The notes: generated by a model from the letters alone, not told the origin. Positions 43,628 through 52,207 are shown, counted from the stretch's first letter. The stretch: 64,000 nucleotides of DNA from Lachnospiraceae bacterium UBA7086 (GCA_002492525.1 DKZA01000039.1:62001-126000), one strand, 5' to 3'. A program made the numbers and translations.

Positions 43628-43654
43628 AAAAAGGACCACGTAAGCAGCCCTTTT
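43628..43654 (-). terminator. Possible terminator of the toxin-antitoxin operon
   Basis: AAAAGGG (43648-43654 on the minus strand) pairs with CCTTTTT (43628-43634) across a 13-base loop, about 34 bases after the antitoxin stop. Confidence 0.5.
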
Positions 43655-43687
43655 CTTGTTTCATCAATATTTCAATCTACCATAAAG

Positions 43688-44050
43688 TTATCTGTTTCCT
43701 GTTTCCAGCGGAACAACTGCAAGCGTCTTTCCTAAAGGCGCCAATACCTTCAAGATGGTATCCAACTGCGGACTGGTATTGCCCTTTTCCATTCTTGCAA
43801 TAACAGGCTGCTTTACTCCGCTTAACTCTTCCAGCCTCTTTTGACTTATCCCCTTTTCTTGCCTCGCCTTTATCAACTCCCCAATAATAGACACCCGCAG
43901 TTCGCTCTCCGCTATTTCATCCGGCGTAAGAATACTTTCCATAAATTCCAGAACGTTTCCGCCGACAGCGTCTGTTCCTCGCTCATTCAAATCGTTCAGA
44001 TTTTCTTTCGCCTGTGTCACAGCCTGCAAATATTCTTTATTTGTCCCCAT
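43688..44050 (-). CDS. higA: HigA-type antitoxin, XRE helix-turn-helix
   Basis: A 120-residue protein whose C-terminal half holds an XRE HTH: IGELIKARQEKGISQKRLEELSGVKQPVIARMEKGNTSP. It overlaps the upstream toxin gene by 14 bases. Toxin-first order with a C-terminal-HTH antitoxin is typical of HigBA. It should neutralise the toxin and bind the palindrome over the operon promoter (44444-44487). Confidence 0.88.
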   Translation of the reverse strand: MGTNKEYLQAVTQAKENLNDLNERGTDAVGGNVLEFMESILTPDEIAESELRVSIIGELIKARQEKGISQKRLEELSGVKQPVIARMEKGNTSPQLDTILKVLAPLGKTLAVVPLETGNR

Positions 44051-44402
44051 AATGTTGCCTCCCTTGATAATCAGCTAAATTTCGTTTTGCCCGCTCTATT
44101 TCTTTCTGTGGCGTTTTTTGTGTCCTTTTCATAAAAACGTGTAATAGAACAAAGCCGTTGCCGTTCCATGCAGCAAATAAAATTCTGTCTCTCAGTGGCC
44201 GCAGTTCCCATATATTTCCATCAATATGTTTTATATATGGCTCCCCTGCCCTAGTTCCATATTCACTAAGGGTTTTTACATAATCCATAATTTTATTCAG
44301 CTTAATCCGGCTGTCCTTATCCTTCTTTGCAGCCAGCCCTGCAATATACTCTTTTACCGGCTCTTTGCCGTTCTTATCTCTATAAAAATGAACTTCGTAC
44401 AA
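44037..44402 (-). CDS. higB: HigB/RelE-like toxin (phage Gp49-like, DUF891)
   Basis: A 121-residue protein with YEVHFYRDKNGKEPVKEYI, SEYGTRAGEPYIKHIDGNIWELRPLRDRILFA split by strands, and LLHVFMKRTQKTPQKEIERAKRN, the pattern of Gp49-like HigB ribosome-dependent RNases. It starts with TTG at 44402, nine bases after AGGAGG. It is the first gene of the pair and is driven by the promoter at 44430-44458. Confidence 0.9.
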   Translation of the reverse strand: MYEVHFYRDKNGKEPVKEYIAGLAAKKDKDSRIKLNKIMDYVKTLSEYGTRAGEPYIKHIDGNIWELRPLRDRILFAAWNGNGFVLLHVFMKRTQKTPQKEIERAKRNLADYQGRQHYGDK

Positions 44403-44429
44403 GCTTATTTTCCTCCTGCTACAGATATA

Positions 44430-44458
44430 TTATACCTTATAGTTGTTAATGGGTCAAT
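44430..44458 (-). promoter_or_regulatory. Promoter of the toxin-antitoxin operon
   Basis: On the minus strand TTGACC (44453-44458) and a perfect TATAAT (44430-44435) with a 17-base spacer. The -35 is inside the 44-bp palindrome. Confidence 0.85.
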
Positions 44459-44487
44459 AACTTTTAAGTTATTGACCCATTAACAAT
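44444..44487. promoter_or_regulatory. 44-bp perfect palindrome, operator of the toxin-antitoxin operon
   Basis: Two perfect 21-base arms (44444-44464 and 44467-44487) around TT. Each arm contains TTGACCCATTAACAA or its complement, and the proximal arm carries the -35. It is a likely binding site for a HigA dimer pair; it could also act as a hairpin terminator for plus-strand reading. Confidence 0.8.
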
Positions 44488-44814
44488 TTGATCCCAACAG
44501 ATAAACCGGTTTATCATGCACTATGTAATCGGCAATCCACTGGTCATAGCTGTCCCGTATCCATGTTACGTTGTTCTCAATCCAGTTCGCAGCGCTCTAC
44601 TGTCCTAAATTTATCCTCTGACAAAATGTATTCCACTATGGTAACTTTCTGTGGGCTTGCTCCTCCAAATTGTTTTTGTAATCGTCTTTGTTCTTTGAGC
44701 TGTTGCTCCGGTAGATTATTCATCTACTTTTGCAACAGCCTCTACACAATTTTAAACCAGTCCCTTTCTTTCGTTCCATCACATTCTGCAATGCCAATTA
44801 CAAATCCTATTGGT
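44488..44814 (-). pseudogene. Decayed coding fragments between the toxin promoter and the chemoreceptor gene
   Basis: Read on the minus strand after the chemoreceptor stop, three fragments follow. The first is open without a start and ends GIAECDGTKERDWFKIV. The second is a 48-codon ORF (44577-44723) starting MNNLPEQQLKEQRR and ending VERCELD. The third, in another frame, reads NWIENNVTWIRDSYDQW and VHDKPVYLLGSNC. No credible ribosome site precedes them. They look like frameshifted remnants of mobile-element or plasmid-type genes; no family recognised. Confidence 0.5.
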
Positions 44815-45774
44815 TTACTCTTTTACCACCATATCTTTTCCGTCATATTCTTCACATAGGTAGGATAATTGCCCAAGGATATTATTAATATCTTCAAACA
44901 ATACGCTTTTATGTGATAACTGCCTTTTCAGATTCAGTACCGTCTCGTCTAAGCCTTCATACATTTCCATCTCATGCTCAATTTCATTGCGGATATGATC
45001 TGCTTCTGCCTGTGCATGTAATACATTATGGACCGTTCGTTCTGTTTTTTCTTTGACATTCTGTGCAACAGAATTAAAGTTGGCAATAGTGTCCTGTGTA
45101 TCCTTTGCACTTTCTACGTTATTGTCAACTAACTGGTTCATAGAGTCAAAACTTTCCAACAGCTTATGTTCCCTTGTCTCCACCTGGACCATTGTTGTAT
45201 TGATCTGGCCCGCAAGGACTTTTGTACTGGATGCCAGTTGATTAATCTCGTCCGCAACAACGGCAAATCCCCTGCCGGCTTCTCCCGCCCTTGCGGCCTC
45301 AATATTGGCGTTTAACGCAAGAAGATTTGTCTGAGAAGCTATTTGCGTGATATTTTCCGTGGCACCGCGGATTTCACTAAATGCAACCAGAAATTCATCC
45401 AAAACTTCTTGAATTTCCTGAATAGAATCTTTCATGCGGGAAATCTCGTCGATTAACAGCGACATTTTTTCATTTCCGTTGATACTTGTGGCTACAATAC
45501 TGTCTGCCACATCCTGCAAGTCTTCGTTTACGGAAATAATGTCGTTAAATTGCTCGCTGAACTGATTTACGTTGCCCACAATTGCCTCTGCTTTATCCTG
45601 AAGCTGTTTTGCAACAGATTCAATTGCTGCTACATCCGTTAACGTTTGTTCTTCTTCGTCTGCAATATTCTTATGTTTACGAAGCAGAAAATTAGCAGCG
45701 TCCAGAATTGCCCCCAAATGAATCTTTTCGGTTTTTAGTATTTGTGTTTTCTCTTTTTTCTTTTTACCAAACAT
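44815..45774 (-). CDS. Soluble methyl-accepting chemotaxis-type signalling protein
   Basis: A 319-residue protein without membrane segments. A short basic N-terminus (MFGKKKKEK) is followed by a long helical signalling hairpin whose tip is ITQIASQTNLLALNANIEAARAGEAGRGFAVVADEI, the MCP consensus contact region for CheA/CheW. There is no sensor domain of its own. The FIST-domain gene 28 bases upstream probably supplies the sensor, as FIST and MCP modules are often fused or paired. AAAGG lies 12 bases before the ATG at 45774. Confidence 0.88.
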   Translation of the reverse strand: MFGKKKKEKTQILKTEKIHLGAILDAANFLLRKHKNIADEEEQTLTDVAAIESVAKQLQDKAEAIVGNVNQFSEQFNDIISVNEDLQDVADSIVATSINGNEKMSLLIDEISRMKDSIQEIQEVLDEFLVAFSEIRGATENITQIASQTNLLALNANIEAARAGEAGRGFAVVADEINQLASSTKVLAGQINTTMVQVETREHKLLESFDSMNQLVDNNVESAKDTQDTIANFNSVAQNVKEKTERTVHNVLHAQAEADHIRNEIEHEMEMYEGLDETVLNLKRQLSHKSVLFEDINNILGQLSYLCEEYDGKDMVVKE

Positions 45775-45802
45775 GATGATAACATACCTTTCTGTTGATT
45801 TG

Positions 45803-46900
45803 TCAATGTTCTTTTGTAAAGACAGCACAGACCATAGTTTGATTGACATGCTGTTCTACATACTGTTCCCCGTCGCCGATCACGCCAAAGTGAACATTGT
45901 TCGACATCTCCTGCATCATTTTGGCATAAGAAGATGTATAAGAATTATTTTCAAAAAACAAGTAACGCAAAATACAATTGATAGAAATAATGCCTGCTAC
46001 ATGGCGGGATTTAGTTATTTCCGACATCGTGTTCTTTATGTATCCCTGATAATCTTCCTCAATGTCAGTAAAACAGATCAGATTGCTTTTCTGAATATTT
46101 TTATAGGTAGAAATGCTGCGGTCAGGATTAAAACTAAAAATTGCCGTTATGTAATTGTCTGCGCCGACAATCCGGCACAGTGGATTCTTAAAGACGCCTT
46201 CTGTTACATTTCTATCGGAATAGCCCAGCTCTTCTTCATAAACATCCATCGCTTTACGGCCGTCTATTTCAAAAATCGTCCTGCCATCCTCCGATGCGCG
46301 CGTCACCCGATGGGTCTTTGGCCTTGCACAAAACAGATTTTCCTTGACAATCTCGATTTTGCCCATCTTACTTCCGATAACAGCATATGCAGCAGCATCT
46401 GTCAGGACTTCTCCATTGCATGCCACTTTTTTAGGCTGTCCTTCCCCCGTATTGCCTGCAGTACCTCCCAAAAGTCTCATTCCAACTGGCTCTAAGCATA
46501 TTTTCATTGTAGAAACAATTTTTTCTTCAAAGCCGGTAGAAAATTCCAGACAGAGTGTATCTTTATACTTTGGATGAATCTGGTTGACACATTCCTGCAA
46601 TTGGGACAGATACTTAATAGGACAGGTATCCACATGCCGCAGTACACCTACCTGAACTGCCACCTCGTTTTCCATAAACCCCAGTGCCGATATACCTTCC
46701 GCAAAACTTCCATGCTGATGGATCATGAATCCGGTTGTGCCAATCATTTCTGTCTCCGGCAATAATTCGTGAAGTTTCGCAGTAGATTCGGCGAAATGTT
46801 TATCGTCAGCACAGTAAAGAATAAAAATACTTCCTTTCAGCTCAGATGCTATATGCGCTGCTGCGTCCTCCGGGCGGCCCTGTTTATATGATACTTTCAT
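45803..46900 (-). CDS. FIST-domain sensory protein (FIST_N and FIST_C)
   Basis: A 365-residue cytosolic protein. The FIST N region (about 20-205) has SIFILYCADDKHFAES, LPETEMIGTTGFMI and RLLGGTAGNTGEG; the FIST C region (about 215-350) has GRKAMDVYEEELG and HVAGIISINCILRYLFF. FIST domains are predicted to bind small ligands, perhaps amino acids. GGAGG upstream of MKVSYKQG sets the start at 46900. Together with the soluble MCP it forms a two-gene sensory unit. Confidence 0.87.
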   Translation of the reverse strand: MKVSYKQGRPEDAAAHIASELKGSIFILYCADDKHFAESTAKLHELLPETEMIGTTGFMIHQHGSFAEGISALGFMENEVAVQVGVLRHVDTCPIKYLSQLQECVNQIHPKYKDTLCLEFSTGFEEKIVSTMKICLEPVGMRLLGGTAGNTGEGQPKKVACNGEVLTDAAAYAVIGSKMGKIEIVKENLFCARPKTHRVTRASEDGRTIFEIDGRKAMDVYEEELGYSDRNVTEGVFKNPLCRIVGADNYITAIFSFNPDRSISTYKNIQKSNLICFTDIEEDYQGYIKNTMSEITKSRHVAGIISINCILRYLFFENNSYTSSYAKMMQEMSNNVHFGVIGDGEQYVEQHVNQTMVCAVFTKEH

Positions 46901-47078
46901 ATGGGGTTCCTCCAATTCTGTAATGTTGTTATTTTATTACATAGAAAATTGCCGACAGACTACAAATCCGCGAAGCACCCGCGGAAGTAAAAATGAATAA
47001 CTTAATTTATTATATCAAATCAAAATAAAATAATAACTGTTATGGTATGGATTGCGTTTTGGGTGGTATAGATTGCAG
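46901..47078 (-). other. Leader and promoter region of the FIST-MCP operon
   Basis: On the minus strand there is a TATAAT box in GATATAATAAATT (about 47017-47022) without a good -35, a hairpin CCGCG...CGCGG near 46967-46983, and, just upstream, two direct repeats listed separately. Regulated by an activator is a plausible reading. Confidence 0.5.
47043..47076. promoter_or_regulatory. Direct-repeat operator candidate upstream of the FIST-MCP operon
   Basis: TGGTATGGATTGC (47043-47055) and TGGTATAGATTGC (47064-47076) match at 12 of 13 positions and start exactly 21 bases apart, two helical turns. This fits a dimeric activator such as a LytTR or response-regulator protein in front of a promoter lacking a -35. 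Confidence 0.5.
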
Positions 47079-47240
47079 TTATTCTTTCTCCGCCGCTCCT
47101 GGCAACTGTTTCTGAAACCATTCATAAGACCGATAACCGTTCATTCTGCACTCCGGACAGGGATTGGCTAAAGTATTTACCAGCCCCAGCGTACAAGGGC
47201 ATTTAGCACATGGTTTCCTTCTTAGATCGTCTTTTTCCAT
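47079..47240 (-). CDS. Small Cys-rich (zinc-ribbon-like) protein
   Basis: A 53-residue ORF starting MEKDDLRRKPCAKCPC, with AGGAGGATGAG directly before the ATG at 47240. Cysteines occur as CAKCPC and later CPECR, suggesting one zinc site; the C-terminus has RSYEWFQKQLPG. No named family recognised. It lies in its own transcription unit between the manC terminator and the FIST-MCP control region. Confidence 0.65.
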   Translation of the reverse strand: MEKDDLRRKPCAKCPCTLGLVNTLANPCPECRMNGYRSYEWFQKQLPGAAEKE

Positions 47241-47283
47241 CTCATCCTCCTGTTATATCCTCTCAATCATATTTCCTATAACT

Positions 47284-47313
47284 AAAAATCCCCATGCCAC
47301 AAATGGCACAGGG
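47284..47313 (-). terminator. Terminator of the manC-like gene
   Basis: On the minus strand CCCTGTGCCA and TGGCATGGGG (47290-47313) form a stem with one mismatch, followed by ATTTTTAG. Confidence 0.85.
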
Positions 47314-47327
47314 ACTATCTCATATGT

Positions 47328-48632
47328 TTAAAGCTTCTTCTTATCCTGCACGCTGATCTCTTCCCCAATCTGCACCTCTATCACCTGCAAAGTGGTATCC
47401 GCCATGATCGTATGGGGTATCCCTGCCGGCATCCTTACCACATCCCCGGCAGCAACTTTACTCTCTACACCGTCCACAATGGTACGTCCTTCTCCGGCAA
47501 TCACTGTCCATACTTCATCTCTGTGCTCATGACTGTGGTAATTCATACCATGCCCCGGATTTAATGTTACTTTGATGGTCATACTTCCCTCTTCTATATC
47601 GATCACACGGAAGTTTCCCCAGGATTTCTCTGCAAACATGATCTGCTGGTCTATGGCATCCACATAGGGTTTGATATAGCTTGACTGCGTCTTGTCCGAT
47701 ACCAGAATCCCTTCGGGACTTGCCGACACCACTACATCCTTTAGGCCCATACACAATACCGGCACATTGAGTTCATTTACCACATGCACATTTTCACAGG
47801 TATCATTGAGAATCGCCTTGCCTATGGCTTCACTCTCCATAGCCTCTGTCAAGGTGTTCCATGTCCCCATGTCCTTCCACATACCAGCAAAGCGCATTAC
47901 TTCGATCATGGGTTCATGTTCCACCACCGCATAATCGAAGCTGATTTTAGTCAGGGTTTCGTACTTTGCATACAGGTCGTGATAATCTGTAAAATCAATC
48001 AGTTCATGAGCGCGCTGTAATACATACCCAAGGCAAAAAGCAAATACGCCGCCATTCCACAAAGCGCCCTGCTTCATATATTGCCTGGCCGTATCTTCAT
48101 CCGGTTTCTCCTTAAACATGGACACCTTACTGATATCCTCCGTATTTTCCGGAATGATATAGCCATATTTCGCGCTTGGATAGGTAGGCTCTATGCCCAT
48201 AAGCACCAGATTGGCCTCACTGACTGCCGCACGCTCGCTGAGTCTGTGAAGTGCCTCAAAGTAATCCTGTTCCACATAAGGATCTACAGGGCAGACCACC
48301 ACCGGCTCTTTCTCGTCCACGCCACCTGCATCATGAAGATAAGCCGCCGCCAGGGCAATCGCCGGAAAAGTATCTCTGCGGCAGGGTTCCACACTGATTC
48401 CCACATCTTCTCCCAGCTGATTGTGAATAGCCGACACCTGCGATTTAGAAGTCGCAATAGTGACCGACGCATCCTGATCCACGGAAAGGATCTGCCGGTA
48501 CACCCGTTGTACCATAGACTCATAATCTCCCGATGCTGTCCTAAATATCTTGATAAACTGTTTGGATCTGGTATCGTTGGATAAAGGCCACAACCGTTTG
48601 CCGGAACCGCCTGACAACAGTACTATATTCAT
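47328..48632 (-). CDS. manC: Mannose-1-phosphate guanylyltransferase-type sugar nucleotidyltransferase with cupin domain
   Basis: A 434-residue protein. The nucleotidyltransferase part (about 1-320) starts NIVLLSGGSGKRLWPLS, with KQFIKIF and FKEKPDEDTARQYM; the C-terminal cupin (about 340-430) has VTLNPGHGMNYHSHEHRDEVW, the type II phosphomannose isomerase/GMP domain. Family members make GDP-mannose, sometimes with isomerase activity. Substrate could be another sugar-1-phosphate. GGAG six bases before the ATG at 48632 sets the start. Confidence 0.87.
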   Translation of the reverse strand: MNIVLLSGGSGKRLWPLSNDTRSKQFIKIFRTASGDYESMVQRVYRQILSVDQDASVTIATSKSQVSAIHNQLGEDVGISVEPCRRDTFPAIALAAAYLHDAGGVDEKEPVVVCPVDPYVEQDYFEALHRLSERAAVSEANLVLMGIEPTYPSAKYGYIIPENTEDISKVSMFKEKPDEDTARQYMKQGALWNGGVFAFCLGYVLQRAHELIDFTDYHDLYAKYETLTKISFDYAVVEHEPMIEVMRFAGMWKDMGTWNTLTEAMESEAIGKAILNDTCENVHVVNELNVPVLCMGLKDVVVSASPEGILVSDKTQSSYIKPYVDAIDQQIMFAEKSWGNFRVIDIEEGSMTIKVTLNPGHGMNYHSHEHRDEVWTVIAGEGRTIVDGVESKVAAGDVVRMPAGIPHTIMADTTLQVIEVQIGEEISVQDKKKL

Positions 48633-48685
48633 GCTATGCTCCATTCCGAAGCGCTTATGCAGCTGCGCGCTTCCTCCGCGATCTT

Positions 48686-50047
48686 CTACTTCGTCATTTT
48701 CTGAATCTCTTGTATGGCTCTCTGTAACTGATTATCTACTTCTTCCTCATAATAAGCGTCGCTGTCAAATTCACATACAATATCCGGTTCAATGCCAACC
48801 CCATGGATATTATTGCCATTGGGCGTATAATATGCGCTGATGGTAAGCTTCAATGCCGTTCCATCGCTTAAAGGCATGACACGCTGAACAATTCCCTTGC
48901 CAAAAGTCGTTGTGCCGATTAAAGTTCCCTTTCCATAATCTTTGATCGCTCCCGCCAGAATCTCAGATGCGCTGGCAGAATTACCGTTTACAAGCACCAC
49001 CAGAGGAATGTCCAGTTCGTATTCTCCATCGCAGGTATACTCATCCCGTTCGCCATATTTATCTTCTGTATAGACAATCAGTCCTTTGGGAAGAATCATT
49101 CTGGCAATATCTACCACCACGGGCAGGCTGCCTCCCGGGTTGCCCCGCAAATCCAGAATCAAACCTTTAGCCTTAGAACCTTTGATCACTGCCAAAGCCT
49201 CCGTAAACTGATCTGTGGTCACATCATCAAATTCGGTAATCTGAATATATCCGATTCCATTATCATACATTTCATAATTAACAGTGGGGCTCTCAATCTT
49301 ACGCCGTTCCACGTCAATCTCCAGATAGTCTGTCTCTCCTTCACGGTAAATGGTCAGATGAACCGTAGTTCCTTCCTCCCCTTTTACCCGGGCCACGATC
49401 TCCGAAAGATCAAGTCCCTGTGAACTCTCTCCGTCTATCAGATAAATGAGATCATTCTCCCGAAGTCCTGCCTCTTGTGCCGGCGTATCCGGAATGACAC
49501 CGTTAATCTTGCCAAGGCCCGTTGTCGGATCCAGACTGATATAGGCCCCGATACCATAATAAATGCCTTCTGTCTCCTGCATCAGCTGATTCCATTCCTC
49601 AGCCGTATAATAGACGGAATAAGGATCGCCCAGAGCATCTACCATACCGGAATACATGCCCTCAATCATCAAGTCCGTGTCGATATCTTCATCCTTATAA
49701 TAATACTCGTCAATCACTTCTTCTATGGTTGACAGTTTCTTCTCTGTATCTTCATTCAGGACGCTCTCTGCGCCATTGGAGCCTACGTTAACTTGTTTTG
49801 CGTCCTTTTCTTTGACCAGATCATATATCTTGACACCTGCGGCTGTGATACCGGCAATCAGTGTTGTCAGAATCACACCAAGAAGAAGCCCTAACAGAAA
49901 CGAACCGCCCTGATTCCCGTTACGGGGAGGCTGCGGCTGTACGGGTTGCAGCGGAGGCTGTGGCTGGTTGTAATAAAGATTCTGCCTGCCATAGCCATTA
50001 TTATGATAATCCTGATTATAGTAATTGTTATCTCCGCCTTGATTCAC
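48686..50047 (-). CDS. Carboxyl-terminal processing protease, S41 family
   Basis: A 453-residue protein with a Gln/Asn/Pro-rich cytoplasmic start (about 1-45), one membrane helix (about 48-72), a PDZ domain (about 155-245, with INGVIPDTPAQEAGL) and an S41 domain with the catalytic Ser in VNGNSASASEI and Lys in TTTFGKGIVQR. CtpA/CtpB-type proteases process envelope or sporulation proteins. It starts with GTG, preceded by AGGAGATGA. It follows the M23 hydrolase and ftsEX genes, an order seen in other Firmicutes. Confidence 0.93.
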   Translation of the reverse strand: MNQGGDNNYYNQDYHNNGYGRQNLYYNQPQPPLQPVQPQPPRNGNQGGSFLLGLLLGVILTTLIAGITAAGVKIYDLVKEKDAKQVNVGSNGAESVLNEDTEKKLSTIEEVIDEYYYKDEDIDTDLMIEGMYSGMVDALGDPYSVYYTAEEWNQLMQETEGIYYGIGAYISLDPTTGLGKINGVIPDTPAQEAGLRENDLIYLIDGESSQGLDLSEIVARVKGEEGTTVHLTIYREGETDYLEIDVERRKIESPTVNYEMYDNGIGYIQITEFDDVTTDQFTEALAVIKGSKAKGLILDLRGNPGGSLPVVVDIARMILPKGLIVYTEDKYGERDEYTCDGEYELDIPLVVLVNGNSASASEILAGAIKDYGKGTLIGTTTFGKGIVQRVMPLSDGTALKLTISAYYTPNGNNIHGVGIEPDIVCEFDSDAYYEEEVDNQLQRAIQEIQKMTK

Positions 50048-50067
50048 AAAAAATCATCTCCTACATC

Positions 50068-51273
50068 TTATTTTAAATAATTCCAGGGGCTCACATAATT
50101 ACCGTTCAGGCGCACACTGAAATGCAGGTGATTCCCGGTAGAACGTCCGGTACTCCCCACCGCCGCGATAGTCTCTCCCTTGGATACAGACTGTCCCTTA
50201 GATACATACAACGCAGAACAATGCATATAAATCGTGTACAGGCCGCTGCCGTGATTGATCATAATGTAATTGCCCATGCTGCTGCTGTATGCCGCGGCTG
50301 CCACATCCCCGTCATATGCCGCCAGAATCGGAGTACCGCCGGGAGCCGCCATATCCAGACCATTATGGAATTTCTGGATTCCCAGAATCGGATGTATCCG
50401 GTTGCCATACTCATCGGAAATTCTTTTATATCCCGGACAAGGCCATGCGAACATACCGCCATTATAGACACGGGCATTTTCTGCTGCCAGTCTCGCTCTC
50501 TCCTCTGCAACTGCCTTCTCCAGTGCTGCAATCTCCTCATTTTCCTGGGCGATCATCTCCTCATATTCTTTGATCGCCGCCTCTTTGTTGGAAATATCCG
50601 CAGAAACAGACACAATCTGCGCCTCTTTTTCAGCCAGGAGGCTGTTGACATTTGCCTCCTCCTGCTTGACTGCATCCCTGGCCTCATTTAACACTTCATG
50701 TTCCGCTTCCAGTTCCTGCTTACACAGTTCTACATACTCCCTGGTCTCCACATATTCGTCCAGCTTTTTGCGGTCATATCTGGACAATGCTTCAATATAA
50801 TCGGCCCTGTTGGCCATGTCGGCAAAACTTTCCTCCGCCAGAAGCATTTCCAGATAGAAAGAGTCTCCCCTTTCATACATAAACTGAATACGCTTTTTCA
50901 TCGCCGCATATTGTTCATCCTGCTGTGCGATAGCCGCCTCAAGTTCTTTGCTGGTCTGTTCAATCTGCTCCTCTTTCTCAGTAATCATTGTATTATATTG
51001 CTCTATTTTCTCCTGTATGCCGATTAACTGTTGATCCAGCTGCGTTACATAATCTGTAAGATCGGTTTTAGACTGTTCCAGCTGTTTCTTGAGTTTCTCC
51101 ACATCCGTCAGATTCGTCTTCAGACCGGAAACCTGTTCCTTCGCTTTCTTAATCTGCTCTTCCTTCTGCCGGATGCTCTCGTTAGTCAAGGCTGCCTGTA
51201 CAGGAGATATGCATGTGCACATGATCACCAGACAAAGTATCAGACATATTCCTTTTTTCCCATACTTCAACAT
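50068..51273 (-). CDS. Murein hydrolase with PcsB-like coiled coil and M23 (LytM) domain
   Basis: A 401-residue secreted protein: signal peptide (about 8-27, ending VQA), a long coiled coil (about 30-260) with MKKRIQFMYERGDSFYLEMLL, and a C-terminal M23 endopeptidase (about 285-401) with zinc motifs HNGLDMA and NHLHFSV. FtsEX, encoded directly upstream, activates such EnvC/PcsB-like proteins so that wall cutting is coupled to division. GGAGGAGCAGC before the ATG at 51273 sets the start. Confidence 0.92.
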   Translation of the reverse strand: MLKYGKKGICLILCLVIMCTCISPVQAALTNESIRQKEEQIKKAKEQVSGLKTNLTDVEKLKKQLEQSKTDLTDYVTQLDQQLIGIQEKIEQYNTMITEKEEQIEQTSKELEAAIAQQDEQYAAMKKRIQFMYERGDSFYLEMLLAEESFADMANRADYIEALSRYDRKKLDEYVETREYVELCKQELEAEHEVLNEARDAVKQEEANVNSLLAEKEAQIVSVSADISNKEAAIKEYEEMIAQENEEIAALEKAVAEERARLAAENARVYNGGMFAWPCPGYKRISDEYGNRIHPILGIQKFHNGLDMAAPGGTPILAAYDGDVAAAAYSSSMGNYIMINHGSGLYTIYMHCSALYVSKGQSVSKGETIAAVGSTGRSTGNHLHFSVRLNGNYVSPWNYLK

Positions 51274-51310
51274 GCTGCTCCTCCATGCCAATACCGTTGC
51301 CCGCGCACCG

Positions 51311-52207
51311 CTATACTCTCAGGTGCTTTCTCACTGTGGTAAAACTGCCCAGAAATCCGATGCCCACGCCGAGGCCTAAGGAAATCGGCACCAACACATG
51401 AAACACTTCCTCCACAGTCACAAAACTTAACAGCGAAGAAAGCATAGCAAACCGCTCTGTCACATAGGAAAGCACTATATTATACACCGCGTAAATAAAT
51501 CCAAGCGGAATCGCAGCCCCAATCAGTCCGATCAACATACCTTCCACCACAAAAGGAGATCTGACAAAAAAATCCGTAGCGCCAATATATTTCATAATAT
51601 TTATCTCTTCTTTACGCACGGAAATACCGATAGTGACCGTATTGCTGATCAGGAAAATAGATACCGCCAAAAGGATTGCGATAATACCTACTGACACATA
51701 AGCAATCAAAGCGTTCACACCCGTCAGCGTAGTCGCCGCCAGCTCCGAACGGTTGACCTGCCGCACACCATCCACAGATTCCAGATAAGTCACCAACGCC
51801 GACTGCATGGATACATCATTTAAATAAACCTGATAATTGGCGGAATTCTCCAAGGGATTCTCCGTAAATCCATCCCCGTATTCACCCAGATATTCTTCTT
51901 TAAATCCTTCCCAGGCTTCTTCCGCAGACACAAAGTTAATATCAGAAACCTCGGGTCTTTTGGCAATCATATCTCCAATCTGCTGTATCCGGATATCATC
52001 CAGGCCCTCATCAAAAAAGACCCACACAGACACACCTTCTTCCGCGGTCCTGACAATATGCTCAAAGTTTGTCACGATCGCGTAGAAAAGCCCAAACAGA
52101 AACAGACATGCCCCGATCGTTGCAATGGATGCCAGCGTAAAGAGCTTATTCCTGAAAAGATTACGAAAACCCTGTCTGAGCGTATAGAAAAATGAACTAA
52201 TCCTCAT
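51311..52207 (-). CDS. ftsX: Cell division ABC transporter permease FtsX
   Basis: A 298-residue protein with an N-terminal membrane helix (about 22-45), a large extracellular loop (about 50-160) and three C-terminal helices, with FLISNTVTIGISVRKEEINIMKYIGAT broken by a helix, the FtsX/permease pattern. It forms a complex with FtsE and drives the coiled-coil hydrolase encoded downstream. Start at MRISSFFYTL with GGGAGG upstream; it overlaps ftsE by 11 bases. Confidence 0.95.
   Translation of the reverse strand: MRISSFFYTLRQGFRNLFRNKLFTLASIATIGACLFLFGLFYAIVTNFEHIVRTAEEGVSVWVFFDEGLDDIRIQQIGDMIAKRPEVSDINFVSAEEAWEGFKEEYLGEYGDGFTENPLENSANYQVYLNDVSMQSALVTYLESVDGVRQVNRSELAATTLTGVNALIAYVSVGIIAILLAVSIFLISNTVTIGISVRKEEINIMKYIGATDFFVRSPFVVEGMLIGLIGAAIPLGFIYAVYNIVLSYVTERFAMLSSLLSFVTVEEVFHVLVPISLGLGVGIGFLGSFTTVRKHLRV

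Noticed and set aside
44577..44723. 48-codon ORF as a real gene
   Set aside because: No ribosome site, and flanking fragments in other frames suggest decay.
44699..44760. IS-end-like sequence GGCTGTTGCAAAAG on the minus strand
   Set aside because: It resembles ends of some insertion sequences, but no partner inverted repeat or transposase was found.
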